Below are positions 1-7,463 of a stretch of DNA of 12,942 nucleotides, piece by piece; the stretch's first letter is position 1, and each line of letters opens with the position of its first letter. Below the pieces are notes generated by a model. The model was not told the origin of the DNA and made no database searches. It saw nothing but the letters and a program-made list of their open reading frames with translations. The position numbers and the translations under genes were made by a program. The stretch covers positions 1-12,942 of the forward strand of contig CANKON010000014.1 of assembly GCA_947484105.1 (NCBI GenBank), written 5' to 3'. The DNA comes from Methylococcaceae bacterium (GTDB lineage Bacteria > Pseudomonadota > Gammaproteobacteria > Methylococcales > Methylomonadaceae).

Positions 1-282
<282 letters not shown>

Positions 283-288
283 AAAGTC

Positions 289-328
289 AAAAAAGGCGTG
301 GATTGAAAATGCAATTTACGCCTTTTTT
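289..328 (+). terminator. Intrinsic terminator after thiC
   Basis: Seven bases after the thiC stop, a perfect 11-bp inverted repeat pairs AAAAAAGGCGT (289-299) with ACGCCTTTTTT (318-328). The 18 bases between can pair further (300-305 with 312-317, including two G-U pairs), leaving a six-base loop. The stem is rich in G-C at its centre and ends in six T residues, the classic form for a Rho-independent terminator. The A run on the left arm would also give a U run on the opposite strand, but no gene reads into it from that side. Confidence 0.88.
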
Positions 329-355
329 ACCTAGACAGAAAAGCCATTACAAAAC

Positions 356-383
356 GTGACAAATCAAAGTAGCGTGCTACACT
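356..383 (+). promoter_or_regulatory. Probable sigma70 promoter for the folE gene series
   Basis: GTGACA (356-361) matches the -35 consensus at five of six positions. After a 16-base spacer comes TACACT (378-383), four of six to the -10 consensus, with a TG two bases upstream (375-376), as in extended -10 promoters. Transcription would begin near 390, giving a leader of about 35 bases before folE. It sits between the thiC terminator and the first gene of the plus-strand series, where a promoter is expected. The call rests on motif matching by eye only. Confidence 0.6.
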
Positions 384-423
384 TTTGCCCATTTTTTACT
401 TATTTTTATTTTGAGATTACCTG

Positions 424-969
424 ATGATGGAAACCCATTTCGCAAAAATTATTGAAGCAGTCGGTGAAGATTTAACGCGCGAAGGCTTAATTGATACGCC
501 AAAACGTGCCGCAAAAGCGTTTAAATTCTTGAATAACGGTTATGAAAAAACATTAGAAGAAGTTTTAAATGGTGCGATTTTTACAGCAGATAGCGAAGAC
601 ATGGTTATCGTGAAAGACATCGAGCTTTATTCACTTTGTGAACACCATTTGTTACCGTTTATCGGCAAATGCCACGTTGGTTATTTACCAAATGGCAAAG
701 TGTTAGGATTGTCGAAAATTGCCCGTGTGGTGGATATGTTTGCCCGTCGTTTACAAATTCAAGAAAAACTCACCAGCCAAATTGCTGACGCAATTGAACA
801 AGCAACGGGCGCACGCGGCGTAGCAGTTGTGATTGAAGCGAAACATTTGTGTATGATGATGCGCGGCGTTGAAAAACAAAATTCGGTGATGACAACGTCA
901 GCAATGAAAGGTATTTTCCGCAAAGATATTAGCACCCGTTCTGAATTTTTAAATTTAATCAATCGATAG
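424..969 (+). CDS. folE: GTP cyclohydrolase I (FolE type)
   Basis: Converts GTP to 7,8-dihydroneopterin triphosphate, the first step of tetrahydrofolate (and other pterin) synthesis. The 181-residue protein has the family's zinc site: Cys72 and His75 in [10 protein letters not shown], with His74 beside them, and Cys143 in HLCMMMRGV. The spacing matches E. coli FolE Cys110, His113 and Cys181. The TP(K/R)R segment (residues 25-28) near the start and the C-terminal TRSEFLNLI are also typical. It is about 40 residues shorter than the E. coli enzyme, all at the N-terminus, as in many bacterial forms. Two ATG codons stand in tandem (424 and 427) with no strong Shine-Dalgarno sequence; the first was taken. 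It is the first gene of the long plus-strand series, behind a likely promoter, and hemH follows after 11 bases. Confidence 0.96.
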   Translation: MMETHFAKIIEAVGEDLTREGLIDTPKRAAKAFKFLNNGYEKTLEEVLNGAIFTADSEDMVIVKDIELYSLCEHHLLPFIGKCHVGYLPNGKVLGLSKIARVVDMFARRLQIQEKLTSQIADAIEQATGARGVAVVIEAKHLCMMMRGVEKQNSVMTTSAMKGIFRKDISTRSEFLNLINR

Positions 970-980
970 GACTTTGAGAA

Positions 981-1952
981 ATGGCAGATAAAAAAATCGG
1001 CGTATTACTTACAAATTTGGGTTCACCCGCCGCGCCAACCGTGCCAGCTGTACGAAAATTTTTGAAAGATTTTTTAGGCGATAAGCGTGTGGTGAACATT
1101 CCACGGTTTGTATGGTTGCCAATTTTGCACGGATTTATTTTGCCATTTCGTCCCAAAAAATCACTGCAAGCCTATTTGCGAATTTGGGACAACGCAAAAG
1201 GTTCGCCACTCACATTCTTAACGCATCAATTAACTGAAAATTTAGCATCAAAACTTGCTGGACAAAATATCATTGTCGATTGCGCTATGAGTTACGGTGA
1301 GCCATCGATTCCGAATCAATTACGAAAATTTCAAGAACAAGGCGTAACTGATGTTATCGTTTTGCCACTTTATCCGCAGTATTCTTCAACCACAACCGCA
1401 TCAGTTTACGACAGCGTTGTGAAAGAATTTAACGCACGTTGGCATTTTCCAAGTTTTCGATTTATAAGCGATTATCATCAAAATGACGTTTATATTGCAA
1501 AATTAGCAGAATCAATTGAAGCTGCGTGGCGGGAAAAACCGAAAAATGAGATGCTGGTCATGTCCTTTCACGGTTTGCCTGAAATGCTGACCAAAAAAGG
1601 CGATCCGTATTTTTATCAATGCCAAAAAACCGCTGAATTATTAGCTGCAAAATTAGGTTTAAAAGAAAACGAATGGAAACTGGTTTTTCAATCGCGTTTT
1701 GGTAAAGCAGAATGGTTAAAACCGTATTGTGTTGAAGTTTTAGAAAAATTACCAAAAGAAGGTGTGAAAAGCGTTGATTTAGTTTGCCCTGGTTTTGCGG
1801 TGGATTGTTTGGAAACGCTTGAAGAAATCGCAATGGAAAATAAACACGTTTTTGAAGCAGCAGGCGGTGAAAATTATCGTTACATTGGTGCGTTAAATGA
1901 TTCAGATGCGAATGTGGCTGTAATGCTTGATATTTTAGGAGATTTGAAATGA
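981..1952 (+). CDS. hemH: Ferrochelatase
   Basis: Inserts Fe2+ into protoporphyrin IX, the last step of protohaem synthesis, at the cytoplasmic face of the membrane. The 323-residue length is normal for the proteobacterial enzyme. Recognisable landmarks are the N-terminal [10 protein letters not shown], the [11 protein letters not shown] block (residues 128-138), MSFHGLPE with the conserved catalytic His197, [13 protein letters not shown] (237-249), and [13 protein letters not shown] (271-283) with the conserved acidic residues. I see no C-terminal Fe-S cluster cysteine set. An AGGA (968-971) lies nine bases before the ATG. The stop codon overlaps the purE start (ATGA at 1949-1952), which suggests translational coupling. 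Haem demand in this organism would include the terminal oxidase implied by the SURF1 gene at the far end of the window. Confidence 0.97.
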   Translation: MADKKIGVLLTNLGSPAAPTVPAVRKFLKDFLGDKRVVNIPRFVWLPILHGFILPFRPKKSLQAYLRIWDNAKGSPLTFLTHQLTENLASKLAGQNIIVDCAMSYGEPSIPNQLRKFQEQGVTDVIVLPLYPQYSSTTTASVYDSVVKEFNARWHFPSFRFISDYHQNDVYIAKLAESIEAAWREKPKNEMLVMSFHGLPEMLTKKGDPYFYQCQKTAELLAAKLGLKENEWKLVFQSRFGKAEWLKPYCVEVLEKLPKEGVKSVDLVCPGFAVDCLETLEEIAMENKHVFEAAGGENYRYIGALNDSDANVAVMLDILGDLK

Positions 1953-2446
1953 GCGCATTAGTTGGCATCATTATGGGTTCGACATCGGACTGGGAAACAA
2001 TGTGTTTTGCCGCTGAAACACTAGAAAACCTAGGCATTCCGCATAATGTTGAAGTCGTTTCAGCGCATCGCACACCTGATAAATTATTTGCTTACGCAGA
2101 AAGTGCGGAAGAAAAAGGGTTAGAAGTGATTATTGCAGGTGCAGGTGGTGCGGCACATTTACCTGGTATGACAGCCGCAAAAACCGCGATTCCTGTTTTA
2201 GGCGTTCCCGTACAATCAAAAGCGTTAAACGGCATGGATTCGTTGTTGTCCATTGTGCAAATGCCAGCGGGAATTCCTGTGGGAACATTGGCAATTGGTA
2301 AAGCAGGTGCAATTAACGCAGCATTGCTCGCGGCGGCAATTATCAGCAATAAACACGCGCAATATCGCCCAGCATTAGAAAAATTTAGACAACAACAAAC
2401 TGATACGGTTTTGGAAAATTCAGATCCGCGTGGAGAAGTAGAATGA
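1949..2446 (+). CDS. purE: N5-carboxyaminoimidazole ribonucleotide mutase (PurE class I)
   Basis: Moves the carboxyl group of N5-CAIR to give CAIR in de novo purine synthesis, the step after PurK. The 165-residue protein has the family pattern throughout: MGSTSDW (residues 9-15), [11 protein letters not shown] with the catalytic His40 (His45 in E. coli), [14 protein letters not shown], and [15 protein letters not shown]. The C-terminal [12 protein letters not shown] block is also close to the E. coli sequence. The adjacent purK, together with class I motifs rather than those of the direct AIR carboxylase (class II), supports the bacterial two-enzyme route. The gene shares four bases with hemH before it and four with purK after it (ATGA at both junctions), so the three genes are probably co-translated. 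Confidence 0.98.
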   Translation: MSALVGIIMGSTSDWETMCFAAETLENLGIPHNVEVVSAHRTPDKLFAYAESAEEKGLEVIIAGAGGAAHLPGMTAAKTAIPVLGVPVQSKALNGMDSLLSIVQMPAGIPVGTLAIGKAGAINAALLAAAIISNKHAQYRPALEKFRQQQTDTVLENSDPRGEVE

Positions 2447-3537
2447 AAGTTGGCGTTTTAGGTGGCGGGCAGTTGGCTCGCATGATTGCTTTAGCGGGTT
2501 ATCCATTCGGAATACGTTTTATTTTTTTAGATCCGTCAGTAGGTGCGTGTGCGACAACGTTGGGTTCGCATTTACACGGTGATTATCAAGATGAAAATTT
2601 GCTTGCGGAACTCGCTAAACGTGCCGATGTCGTGACATACGAATTTGAAAATGTGCCCGCAAAAGTGGCGAATTTTTTAGAATCGCACACATCAGTTTAT
2701 CCGCCGTCGAAAGCTCTCGCTGTAGCACAAGATAGATTAGTTGAAAAAAACTTTTTGAACGATTTAGGCATTCCAACTGCGCCGTATCAGGACATTATCA
2801 GTTTTGATGATTTGCAAAAAGCAAGCGAAAAAATTGGTTATCCCGCCATTTTGAAAACACGCACTCAAGGTTATGACGGAAAAGGGCAATCGGTTTTGAA
2901 ATCGGCGGCTGATTTAAAATTCGCGTGGGAGAAATTAGACGGATTAGCGGCAATTGTGGAAGGTTTTGTGACGTTTTCGCGCGAAATTTCAATTGTTGCT
3001 GTGCGGAGCGTTTCGGGCGAATTGGCGTTTTATCCGCTGTCTGAAAATGTTCATAAGGACGGCATTTTGCGCGTTTCTGAAAGTCGTGACAATGATCCAA
3101 TGCAAGCCAAAGCGGAAGATTACGCGACTCGTTTAATGACAGCGTTAAATTATGTTGGTGTGTTGGCATTGGAATTATTTGAAGTCGATGGCGAATTGGT
3201 GGCGAATGAATTTGCACCGCGTGTCCACAATTCGGGACATTGGACGATTGAAGGAGCAGAAACGAGCCAATTTGAAAATCATCTGCGTGCTATTTTAGAT
3301 TTGCCACTGGGTTCAACAGCGGCAGTCGGTCACGTTGCAATGGTGAATTTTATTGGTGGCAAACCCGAAAATGAAAAAGTATTAGAAATTCCTAATGCAC
3401 ATTTACATTTGTACGGCAAAGCGCCGCGCAAAGGTCGCAAAATTGCTCATGCCACGATTCGGGCAAAATCCATTGAAGAATTAGAACCGCTTAAAAACCG
3501 TTTGATAAAATTGGCAGACGATACAGATGATTCCTGA
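2443..3537 (+). CDS. purK: N5-carboxyaminoimidazole ribonucleotide synthase (ATP-grasp)
   Basis: Uses ATP and bicarbonate to carboxylate AIR to N5-CAIR, feeding PurE. The 364-residue product has the PurK N-terminal Rossmann-like motif GGGQLARM (7-14). An ATP-grasp region follows, with [15 protein letters not shown] (residues 135-149) as the glycine-rich loop over [21 protein letters not shown] (255-272) carries conserved metal- and substrate-binding residues. A GGAG (2432-2435) precedes the ATG, which overlaps the purE stop. The length and the purE-purK order are standard. The pair is normally its own operon in enteric bacteria; here it is embedded between hemH and tatB. Confidence 0.97.
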   Translation: MKVGVLGGGQLARMIALAGYPFGIRFIFLDPSVGACATTLGSHLHGDYQDENLLAELAKRADVVTYEFENVPAKVANFLESHTSVYPPSKALAVAQDRLVEKNFLNDLGIPTAPYQDIISFDDLQKASEKIGYPAILKTRTQGYDGKGQSVLKSAADLKFAWEKLDGLAAIVEGFVTFSREISIVAVRSVSGELAFYPLSENVHKDGILRVSESRDNDPMQAKAEDYATRLMTALNYVGVLALELFEVDGELVANEFAPRVHNSGHWTIEGAETSQFENHLRAILDLPLGSTAAVGHVAMVNFIGGKPENEKVLEIPNAHLHLYGKAPRKGRKIAHATIRAKSIEELEPLKNRLIKLADDTDDS

Positions 3538-3559
3538 ATACACGAAGGTAATTTAAACT

Positions 3560-3871
3560 ATGTTTGACGTTGGATTTTCAGAATTAGTCATGGTTGGTTT
3601 GGTGAGTTTGCTCGTCATTGGACCCGAAAGATTGCCAAAAGTAGCACGAATCGCAGGTTTTTGGATTGGTAAAATTCAGCAAATGATTGCGAATGTGAAA
3701 GTAGAAATTAAGCAAGAATTTCACGCAGAAGAAATTCGGCAATTATTGAAAGAAAATGACGCGATGGATTATTTGCGTGATGACGAAAAAAGTCCGCCTA
3801 TCACATCAAAATTAGATTCACTTTCTGAAGACGTTTTAAATGCTCAATCAAAAAAACAAACGCATGAATAA
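3560..3871 (+). CDS. tatB: Twin-arginine translocase subunit TatB
   Basis: TatB pairs with TatC to form the receptor for twin-arginine signal peptides in the inner membrane. The 103-residue protein opens MFDVGFSELVMVGL, with the conserved Glu8 in the single N-terminal membrane segment (about 5-21). The GPERLP hinge follows (21-26), then an amphipathic helix (about 27-50) and a polar, acidic cytoplasmic tail. MFD(V/I)GFSEL separates it clearly from TatA. Unusually, no tatA precedes it: purK ends only 22 bases upstream. A possible ribosome site, AAGG (3545-3548), is a rather distant 11 bases from the ATG. The tail of the gene overlaps tatC. Confidence 0.94.
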   Translation: MFDVGFSELVMVGLVSLLVIGPERLPKVARIAGFWIGKIQQMIANVKVEIKQEFHAEEIRQLLKENDAMDYLRDDEKSPPITSKLDSLSEDVLNAQSKKQTHE

Positions 3872-4655
3872 TTCTGCCGAATTACCTTTTATTGCCCATT
3901 TAATTGAGTTGCGGAATCGGTTATTACGCATTGTGTTGTGCATTGTGTTTTTTGCGTTGCCATTGTCGATTTATGCGAATGAAATTTATGCCATTTTAGC
4001 GCAACCTTTGATGGCGCATCTTCCACAAAATAGCACCATGATTGCGACAAATGTTACTTCGCCATTCATGACACCGTTTAAATTATCATTAGTCACCGCA
4101 ATTTTTTTATCTGTGCCGTTTATTTTGTATCAATTTTGGGGATTTCTCGCCCCTGCCCTTTATAAAAATGAACAACGCGCTATTTTCCCATTGTTGATTG
4201 CTAGCACGATTTTGTTTTATTGTGGTGTGGCATTCGCGTATTTTGTCGTGGCACCGTTAGCATTAGGCTTTTTCACTGCGGCTGCGCCAACAGGCGTAAC
4301 CGTAATGACGGACATCGAAGCGTATTTAGATTTTGTGCTGACGTTATTTTTTGCCTTCGGCGTGTGTTTTGAAGTGCCAATTTTTACAATCGTTGCGGTG
4401 TGGTCAGGTTTTACAACGGTTGAAAGTTTGGTTGAAAAACGCCCGTATGTGATTGTGGGCGCGTTTGTGATTGGTATGTTTTTAACACCGCCTGATGTGT
4501 TATCACAAACGCTTTTAGCATTACCGATGTGGTTGTTATTTGAGATTGGTTTGGTGTTTGCACGATTAAAAATGCGTCCTAAAAAAGTGAAAGCCGTTGC
4601 AGTTACCCCCATTAAATCGAAAATGAAAAAACGTCGTCCGAAACCCAAACAATAA
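3864..4655 (+). CDS. tatC: Twin-arginine translocase subunit TatC
   Basis: The six-span inner-membrane core of the Tat translocon, which recognises the twin-arginine signal and exports folded proteins. The family landmarks are all present: HLIELRNRLLR near the N-terminus, TSPFMTPFKLSL, then FWGFLAPALYKNEQR with the conserved cytoplasmic Glu. AFAYFVVAPLALGFF, FGVCFEVPIF and KRPYVIVGAFVIGMFLTPPDV follow. The product is 263 residues from ATG 3864, overlapping the tatB stop by eight bases. An in-frame ATG at 3840 would add eight residues (MLNQKNKR). I prefer 3864 because it places HLIELR at the usual distance from the start, but neither start has a good ribosome site. The last 30 or so residues form a very lysine-rich tail (ending KMKKRRPKPKQ) after the sixth span. 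Confidence 0.96.
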   Translation: MNNSAELPFIAHLIELRNRLLRIVLCIVFFALPLSIYANEIYAILAQPLMAHLPQNSTMIATNVTSPFMTPFKLSLVTAIFLSVPFILYQFWGFLAPALYKNEQRAIFPLLIASTILFYCGVAFAYFVVAPLALGFFTAAAPTGVTVMTDIEAYLDFVLTLFFAFGVCFEVPIFTIVAVWSGFTTVESLVEKRPYVIVGAFVIGMFLTPPDVLSQTLLALPMWLLFEIGLVFARLKMRPKKVKAVAVTPIKSKMKKRRPKPKQ

Positions 4656-4661
4656 AAATGC

Positions 4662-4667
4662 GAGAGG
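4662..4667 (+). promoter_or_regulatory. Ribosome binding site deciding the start of the MORN_2 lipoprotein
   Basis: GAGAGG lies five bases before the ATG at 4673 and is one of the clearest Shine-Dalgarno sequences in the plus-strand series. It lies downstream of another in-frame ATG at 4658, so it favours 4673 as the true start. Starting there also puts the lysine and arginine at residues 2-3, as expected of a lipoprotein signal peptide. Confidence 0.7.
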
Positions 4668-4672
4668 TTTTT

Positions 4673-5053
4673 ATGAAGAGAATTCTATTTTTAGTGGTGG
4701 CGAGTTTGCTTATTTCGGGTTGCGGAGAAGATGAGAAACAGCCTGAAGAGCGTGTGACGGTACATATTGAAAAACGAGCAGATGGTTTAGCGTATGAGCA
4801 ACATCAGAAAAAACCGTTCACAGGTGTTTTTGAGGGCTATTACCGAAATGGCTACAAAAAAGCCGAAATTCATTTCAAAAATGGCAAGCAATACGGTGCC
4901 GCGAAAATGTGGTATGAAAATGGACAACAAAGTAATGAAGCCAACTTTTACAACGGAAAGCTCGAAGGTGTCGCGACGGAATGGCGTAAAGATGGCTCGA
5001 AATATAAAGAACGTATTTTTAGAGATGGTAAATTAACGGGAACAATTAACTAA
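4673..5053 (+). CDS. Predicted outer-membrane lipoprotein with MORN_2 (YwqK-type) repeats
   Basis: Function unknown. From ATG 4673 the product is 126 residues and begins with a lipoprotein signal peptide: MKR, a hydrophobic stretch (4-14), and the lipobox ISGC with the lipidated Cys17. Gly18 at +2 gives no inner-membrane retention signal, so the outer membrane is likely. A polar linker (about 18-48) precedes three tandem units of about 23 residues: YYRNGYKKAEIHFKNGK, WYENGQQSNEANFYNGK and WRKDGSKYKERIFRDGK. Each fits the (Y/W)-x2-(N/D)-G ... (N/D)-G-K pattern of MORN_2 repeats. Some databases name such proteins YwqK-family antitoxins, but no toxin partner is present here, so I do not apply that name. 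It lies two bases before moaB and 17 bases after tatC, so it is probably co-transcribed with both. Starting at 4658 would add five residues. Confidence 0.85.
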   Translation: MKRILFLVVASLLISGCGEDEKQPEERVTVHIEKRADGLAYEQHQKKPFTGVFEGYYRNGYKKAEIHFKNGKQYGAAKMWYENGQQSNEANFYNGKLEGVATEWRKDGSKYKERIFRDGKLTGTIN

Positions 5054-5055
5054 AA

Positions 5056-5568
5056 ATGACCCCCTTCAAAAAACTAAATCTCGCTATTTTAACCGTTTCC
5101 GATTCCCGTGACGAAGCAAACGACACATCGGGTAACGCTTTGGTTGAACGTGCTGCAAATTTTGGGCATTTTGTTGCCGATAAAAAAATTGTTCCCGATA
5201 ACATTTATCAGATCCGCGCCATTGTTTCGCAGTGGATTATCGATGAAAAAATAGACGTAATTATCACAACAGGCGGAACGGGCGTAACGGGGCGTGACGG
5301 CACGCCTGAAGCGATTACACCGTTACTCGATAAAGTGTTAGACGGTTTTGGCGAAACGTTCCGTTGGTTATCTTTTAATGACATTAAAACATCGACGATT
5401 CAATCACGCGCCATTGCAGGCGTGGCGAATGGAACGTATATTTTTTGTCTGCCTGGCTCAACGAGCGCGTGCAAAATGGCGTGGGATTCGATTATTCAAG
5501 CGCAACTGGATTCACGCACGCGCCCCTGTAATTTAGTTCAACTTATGCCGCGACTTTTGGAGAAATGA
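5056..5568 (+). CDS. moaB: Molybdenum cofactor biosynthesis protein MoaB (MogA/MoaB family)
   Basis: Member of the family that adenylylates molybdopterin before molybdenum insertion. In many bacteria lacking MogA, MoaB is thought to do this job; in E. coli, which has MogA, its role is unclear. The 170-residue protein shows NLAILTVSDSR (8-18), the nucleotide/pterin loop IITTGGTG (69-76), and GRDGTPEA (79-86) with the conserved Asp81. After these comes GFGETFRWLSFNDIKTS, then QSRAIAGVANGT and CLPGSTSACKMAW. The last three blocks are MoaB-like rather than MogA-like. Its start lies only two bases after the previous stop and has no obvious ribosome site, which suggests coupling to the lipoprotein gene. 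Molybdoenzymes are common Tat substrates, so sharing a series with tatBC makes sense, though this may be coincidence. Confidence 0.92.
   Translation: MTPFKKLNLAILTVSDSRDEANDTSGNALVERAANFGHFVADKKIVPDNIYQIRAIVSQWIIDEKIDVIITTGGTGVTGRDGTPEAITPLLDKVLDGFGETFRWLSFNDIKTSTIQSRAIAGVANGTYIFCLPGSTSACKMAWDSIIQAQLDSRTRPCNLVQLMPRLLEK
5559..5562 (+). promoter_or_regulatory. Ribosome binding site for the DUF423 gene
   Basis: GGAG sits eight bases before the ATG at 5571 but only two bases before the ATG at 5565, which overlaps the moaB stop as ATGA. Spacing therefore favours 5571, while the overlap pattern seen elsewhere in this series would favour 5565. The difference is two residues (MT). Confidence 0.55.
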
Positions 5569-5570
5569 CG

Positions 5571-5978
5571 ATGCCTTCTGTTTTTTTATTTCTGGGTACT
5601 GCCAGCGCATTTTTAGGGGTTGCATTCGGTGCATTTGGCGCACATGGTTTAAAAAATATAATTAGTCCAGAAATGCTGGCGGTTTATAAAACAGGCGTGG
5701 AATATCAAATGTGGCACGCTTTCGGATTGATTGTGATAGCGTTAATGCAACAACGCGACGCGCAATCACGTTTGCTCAAATGGGCGGGCGCAATGATGTT
5801 TTTAGGCATTATTTTGTTTTCAGGTAGTTTGTACGCTTTGGCGATTTTAAATATCCCTGCGTTGGGTGCAATTACGCCGTTAGGTGGCGTGAGTTTTTTA
5901 ATCGCTTGGTCATTACTGATTATTTTTTCAGGCAAAAAACCAACTCATCATCGACACAAAAAATCTTCGCGTTATTAA
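5571..5978 (+). CDS. DUF423 family inner-membrane protein (YgdD-like)
   Basis: A small integral membrane protein of unknown function, widespread in bacteria. The 135-residue product (137 if the ATG at 5565 is used) has four predicted membrane segments at about residues 2-21, 44-60, 70-92 and 98-119. It carries the family's signature blocks: AFGAFGAHGLK just after the first span, YKTGVEYQMWHAFGL, FSGSLYALA, and LGAITPLGGVSFLIAW. The C-terminal tail is strongly basic and histidine-rich (KKPTHHRHKKSSRY) and would lie in the cytoplasm by the positive-inside rule. It follows moaB with almost no gap and precedes hflD by 25 bases. The family assignment is firm, but no biochemical role can be given. 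Nothing in the context beyond the shared operon suggests one. Confidence 0.9.
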   Translation: MPSVFLFLGTASAFLGVAFGAFGAHGLKNIISPEMLAVYKTGVEYQMWHAFGLIVIALMQQRDAQSRLLKWAGAMMFLGIILFSGSLYALAILNIPALGAITPLGGVSFLIAWSLLIIFSGKKPTHHRHKKSSRY

Positions 5979-6003
5979 CATTCTCACTTTTTAGGTTATA
6001 AAA

Positions 6004-6627
6004 ATGGAACTCAACACATTAACTAATCAAGTTATTGCGTTAGCAGGCATTGCACAAGCGGCCGCGTTAGTTGAACAATTAGCGACGACAGGAAAAGCGG
6101 ATGAACACGCACTTGAAATCACCATTGGCAGTTTGCTGAAAACAGAATCCGATTCTGTGTTGGACGTTTATGGCAACGATTTGGCAAATTTAGCGTTAGG
6201 ATTGAAACATCTTGACGCACAATTAACGGGTTACGAAATTGCTTATCCCGATCAAGCGCGTTATTGCGCCTCGTTAGTGTTTTTGGAACGAGAATTAAGC
6301 GAGCAAAAATCGATGTTGAAAACGATTTCAATTGGTCTTGAACGCGCGAAAGCCCAAACCGATCATTTCAATTTATTGCATGAAAATGTGTTGGCGAATT
6401 TGGGCGATATTTATGTGCAAACCGTCAGCAAATTACAGCCGCGCATAATGGTAAATGGTGTACCTGAAATTTTGCAACGTCAAGAAACAGCAAATAAAAT
6501 TCGCGCATGTTTATTAGCAGGAATTCGCTCTGCAATGCTTTGGAAACAATGCGGCGGACGACGTTGGAAGTTTTTATTATTTCGTAAAAAAATTCAAATC
6601 GAAACCCAACGCTTGCTTAAACTTTAA
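6004..6627 (+). CDS. hflD: HflD homologue (high-frequency-lysogenization family, DUF489)
   Basis: HflD is a peripheral inner-membrane protein found in Gammaproteobacteria. In E. coli it was found through its effect on phage lambda lysogeny, where it affects the CII activator; its role for the cell is unclear. The 207-residue product matches the family along its length: VIALAGIAQAAALVEQLA (10-27), the helical SLVFLERELSEQKSML block, IYVQTVSKLQPRIMVNGVPEILQ, and ACLLAGIRSAMLWKQCGG near the end. It is predicted all-helical with no membrane span, and its C-terminus is basic (RRWKFLLFRKK). In enteric bacteria hflD usually follows mnmA and precedes purB; neither is here. An AGG (about ten bases before the ATG) is a plausible ribosome site. 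The stop overlaps the prmC start by one base (TAATG). Confidence 0.9.
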   Translation: MELNTLTNQVIALAGIAQAAALVEQLATTGKADEHALEITIGSLLKTESDSVLDVYGNDLANLALGLKHLDAQLTGYEIAYPDQARYCASLVFLERELSEQKSMLKTISIGLERAKAQTDHFNLLHENVLANLGDIYVQTVSKLQPRIMVNGVPEILQRQETANKIRACLLAGIRSAMLWKQCGGRRWKFLLFRKKIQIETQRLLKL

Positions 6628-7463
6628 TGACTTCGATTCAAAAATTACTTGATAACGCCACAAACTCACTTATTAAAAATTTTGATTCCCCACGTTTAGA
6701 TGCTGAAGTTTTATTGGCGTTTGTCTTAGAAAAAAATCGTAGTTATTTACGCGCTTGGAATGATAAAAATCTCGATGTGCAAACGATTTCAAAATTTGAA
6801 TCCCTTATTTTGCAACGTTTAAACGGTGTACCAATTGCCTATTTAACAGGCATTCGGGAATTTTGGTCGCGCGATTTTCACGTTTCACCTGACGTTTTAA
6901 TTCCACGTCCTGATACCGAAATTTTAATTGAACAGTGTTTAGCGCAAATTCCAACGAATGTACCTTTTACGATTTTAGATTTAGGCACAGGTTCGGGGGC
7001 AATTTCGATCACGCTTGCAGCTGAACGTCCAAAAGCAAAAGTTTTTGCGGTTGATGCCAGTTTTGCGGCGTTGGAAATTGCCAAAAAAAATGGGCAACAA
7101 CACCATTGTCAAAATATTGAATTTATTTTGAGCGATTGGTTTTCAAACGTGCCAAAAATCGAATTTGATTTAATTGTGAGCAATCCGCCTTACATTCCTT
7201 TCGATGACGAACATTTAACGCAAGGTGACGTGCGATTTGAGCCAAAGTCAGCCTTAATTTCGGCAGAAAATGGCTTATCTGACATCCAAAAAATTGCGGC
7301 TGAAACCAAAAATTATTTGAAGGAAAATGGGCAACTTTGGTTTGAGCATGGCTATAATCAAGCCGAATCTGTGCAAACGATTTTGAAAAATCTCGCTTAT
7401 TTTGACATTCAAACTTTTACCGATTTGTCAGGTCAAACGCGAGTCACAACGGGCAAATTGTGA
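6627..7463 (+). CDS. prmC: Peptide chain release factor N5-glutamine methyltransferase
   Basis: PrmC (HemK) methylates the glutamine of the GGQ motif in release factors RF1 and RF2, using S-adenosylmethionine, and so raises termination efficiency. The 278-residue product has an N-terminal helical domain (about 1-75) with SPRLDAEVLLAFVL. The Rossmann-type methyltransferase domain follows, with IPRPDTEILIE (92-102), the SAM loop ILDLGTGSGAISI (116-128), and the catalytic NPPY (186-189). RFEPKSALISAENGL is also typical. In many bacteria prmC follows prfA; here prfA is absent and hflD precedes it with a one-base overlap. It is the last gene of the plus-strand series, and its stop codon directly abuts the end of rarA on the other strand. 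Confidence 0.97.
   Translation: MTSIQKLLDNATNSLIKNFDSPRLDAEVLLAFVLEKNRSYLRAWNDKNLDVQTISKFESLILQRLNGVPIAYLTGIREFWSRDFHVSPDVLIPRPDTEILIEQCLAQIPTNVPFTILDLGTGSGAISITLAAERPKAKVFAVDASFAALEIAKKNGQQHHCQNIEFILSDWFSNVPKIEFDLIVSNPPYIPFDDEHLTQGDVRFEPKSALISAENGLSDIQKIAAETKNYLKENGQLWFEHGYNQAESVQTILKNLAYFDIQTFTDLSGQTRVTTGKL

Noticed and set aside
283..423. Small RNA gene in the thiC-folE spacer
   Set aside because: The hairpin is fully explained as the thiC terminator, and the rest holds the folE promoter and leader. No further structure is visible.
1558..2073. 171-codon open frame on the minus strand across hemH and purE
   Set aside because: It is antisense to two firmly identified genes, and its product is low-complexity and matches no family I recognise. 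Long antisense frames are common in this base composition.
2100..2115. AAGTGCGGA, similar to the Pasteurellaceae DNA uptake sequence core
   Set aside because: It was noticed as a single copy inside purE with one mismatch. Uptake sequences occur in many copies, often as terminator hairpins, and no enrichment is seen.
2798..3217. 139-codon minus-strand open frame inside purK
   Set aside because: It is antisense to the well-conserved ATP-grasp domain, and its product has no recognisable motif.
4217..4648. 143-codon open frame on the minus strand inside tatC
   Set aside because: It is a shadow of the conserved tatC reading frame, with a Thr/Lys/Asn-rich product that has no domain pattern.
4673..5053. 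YwqK-type antitoxin of a toxin-antitoxin pair
   Set aside because: There is no toxin gene next to it, the neighbours are tatC and moaB, and the product has a lipoprotein signal. The antitoxin name comes from repeat annotation rather than evidence here.
7444..7463. TCACAA/TTGTGA inverted repeat as a CRP-type operator
   Set aside because: The half-sites are in the opposite order and spacing to TGTGA-N6-TCACA, and the site lies at a gene end rather than at a promoter. A weak hairpin is the simpler reading.
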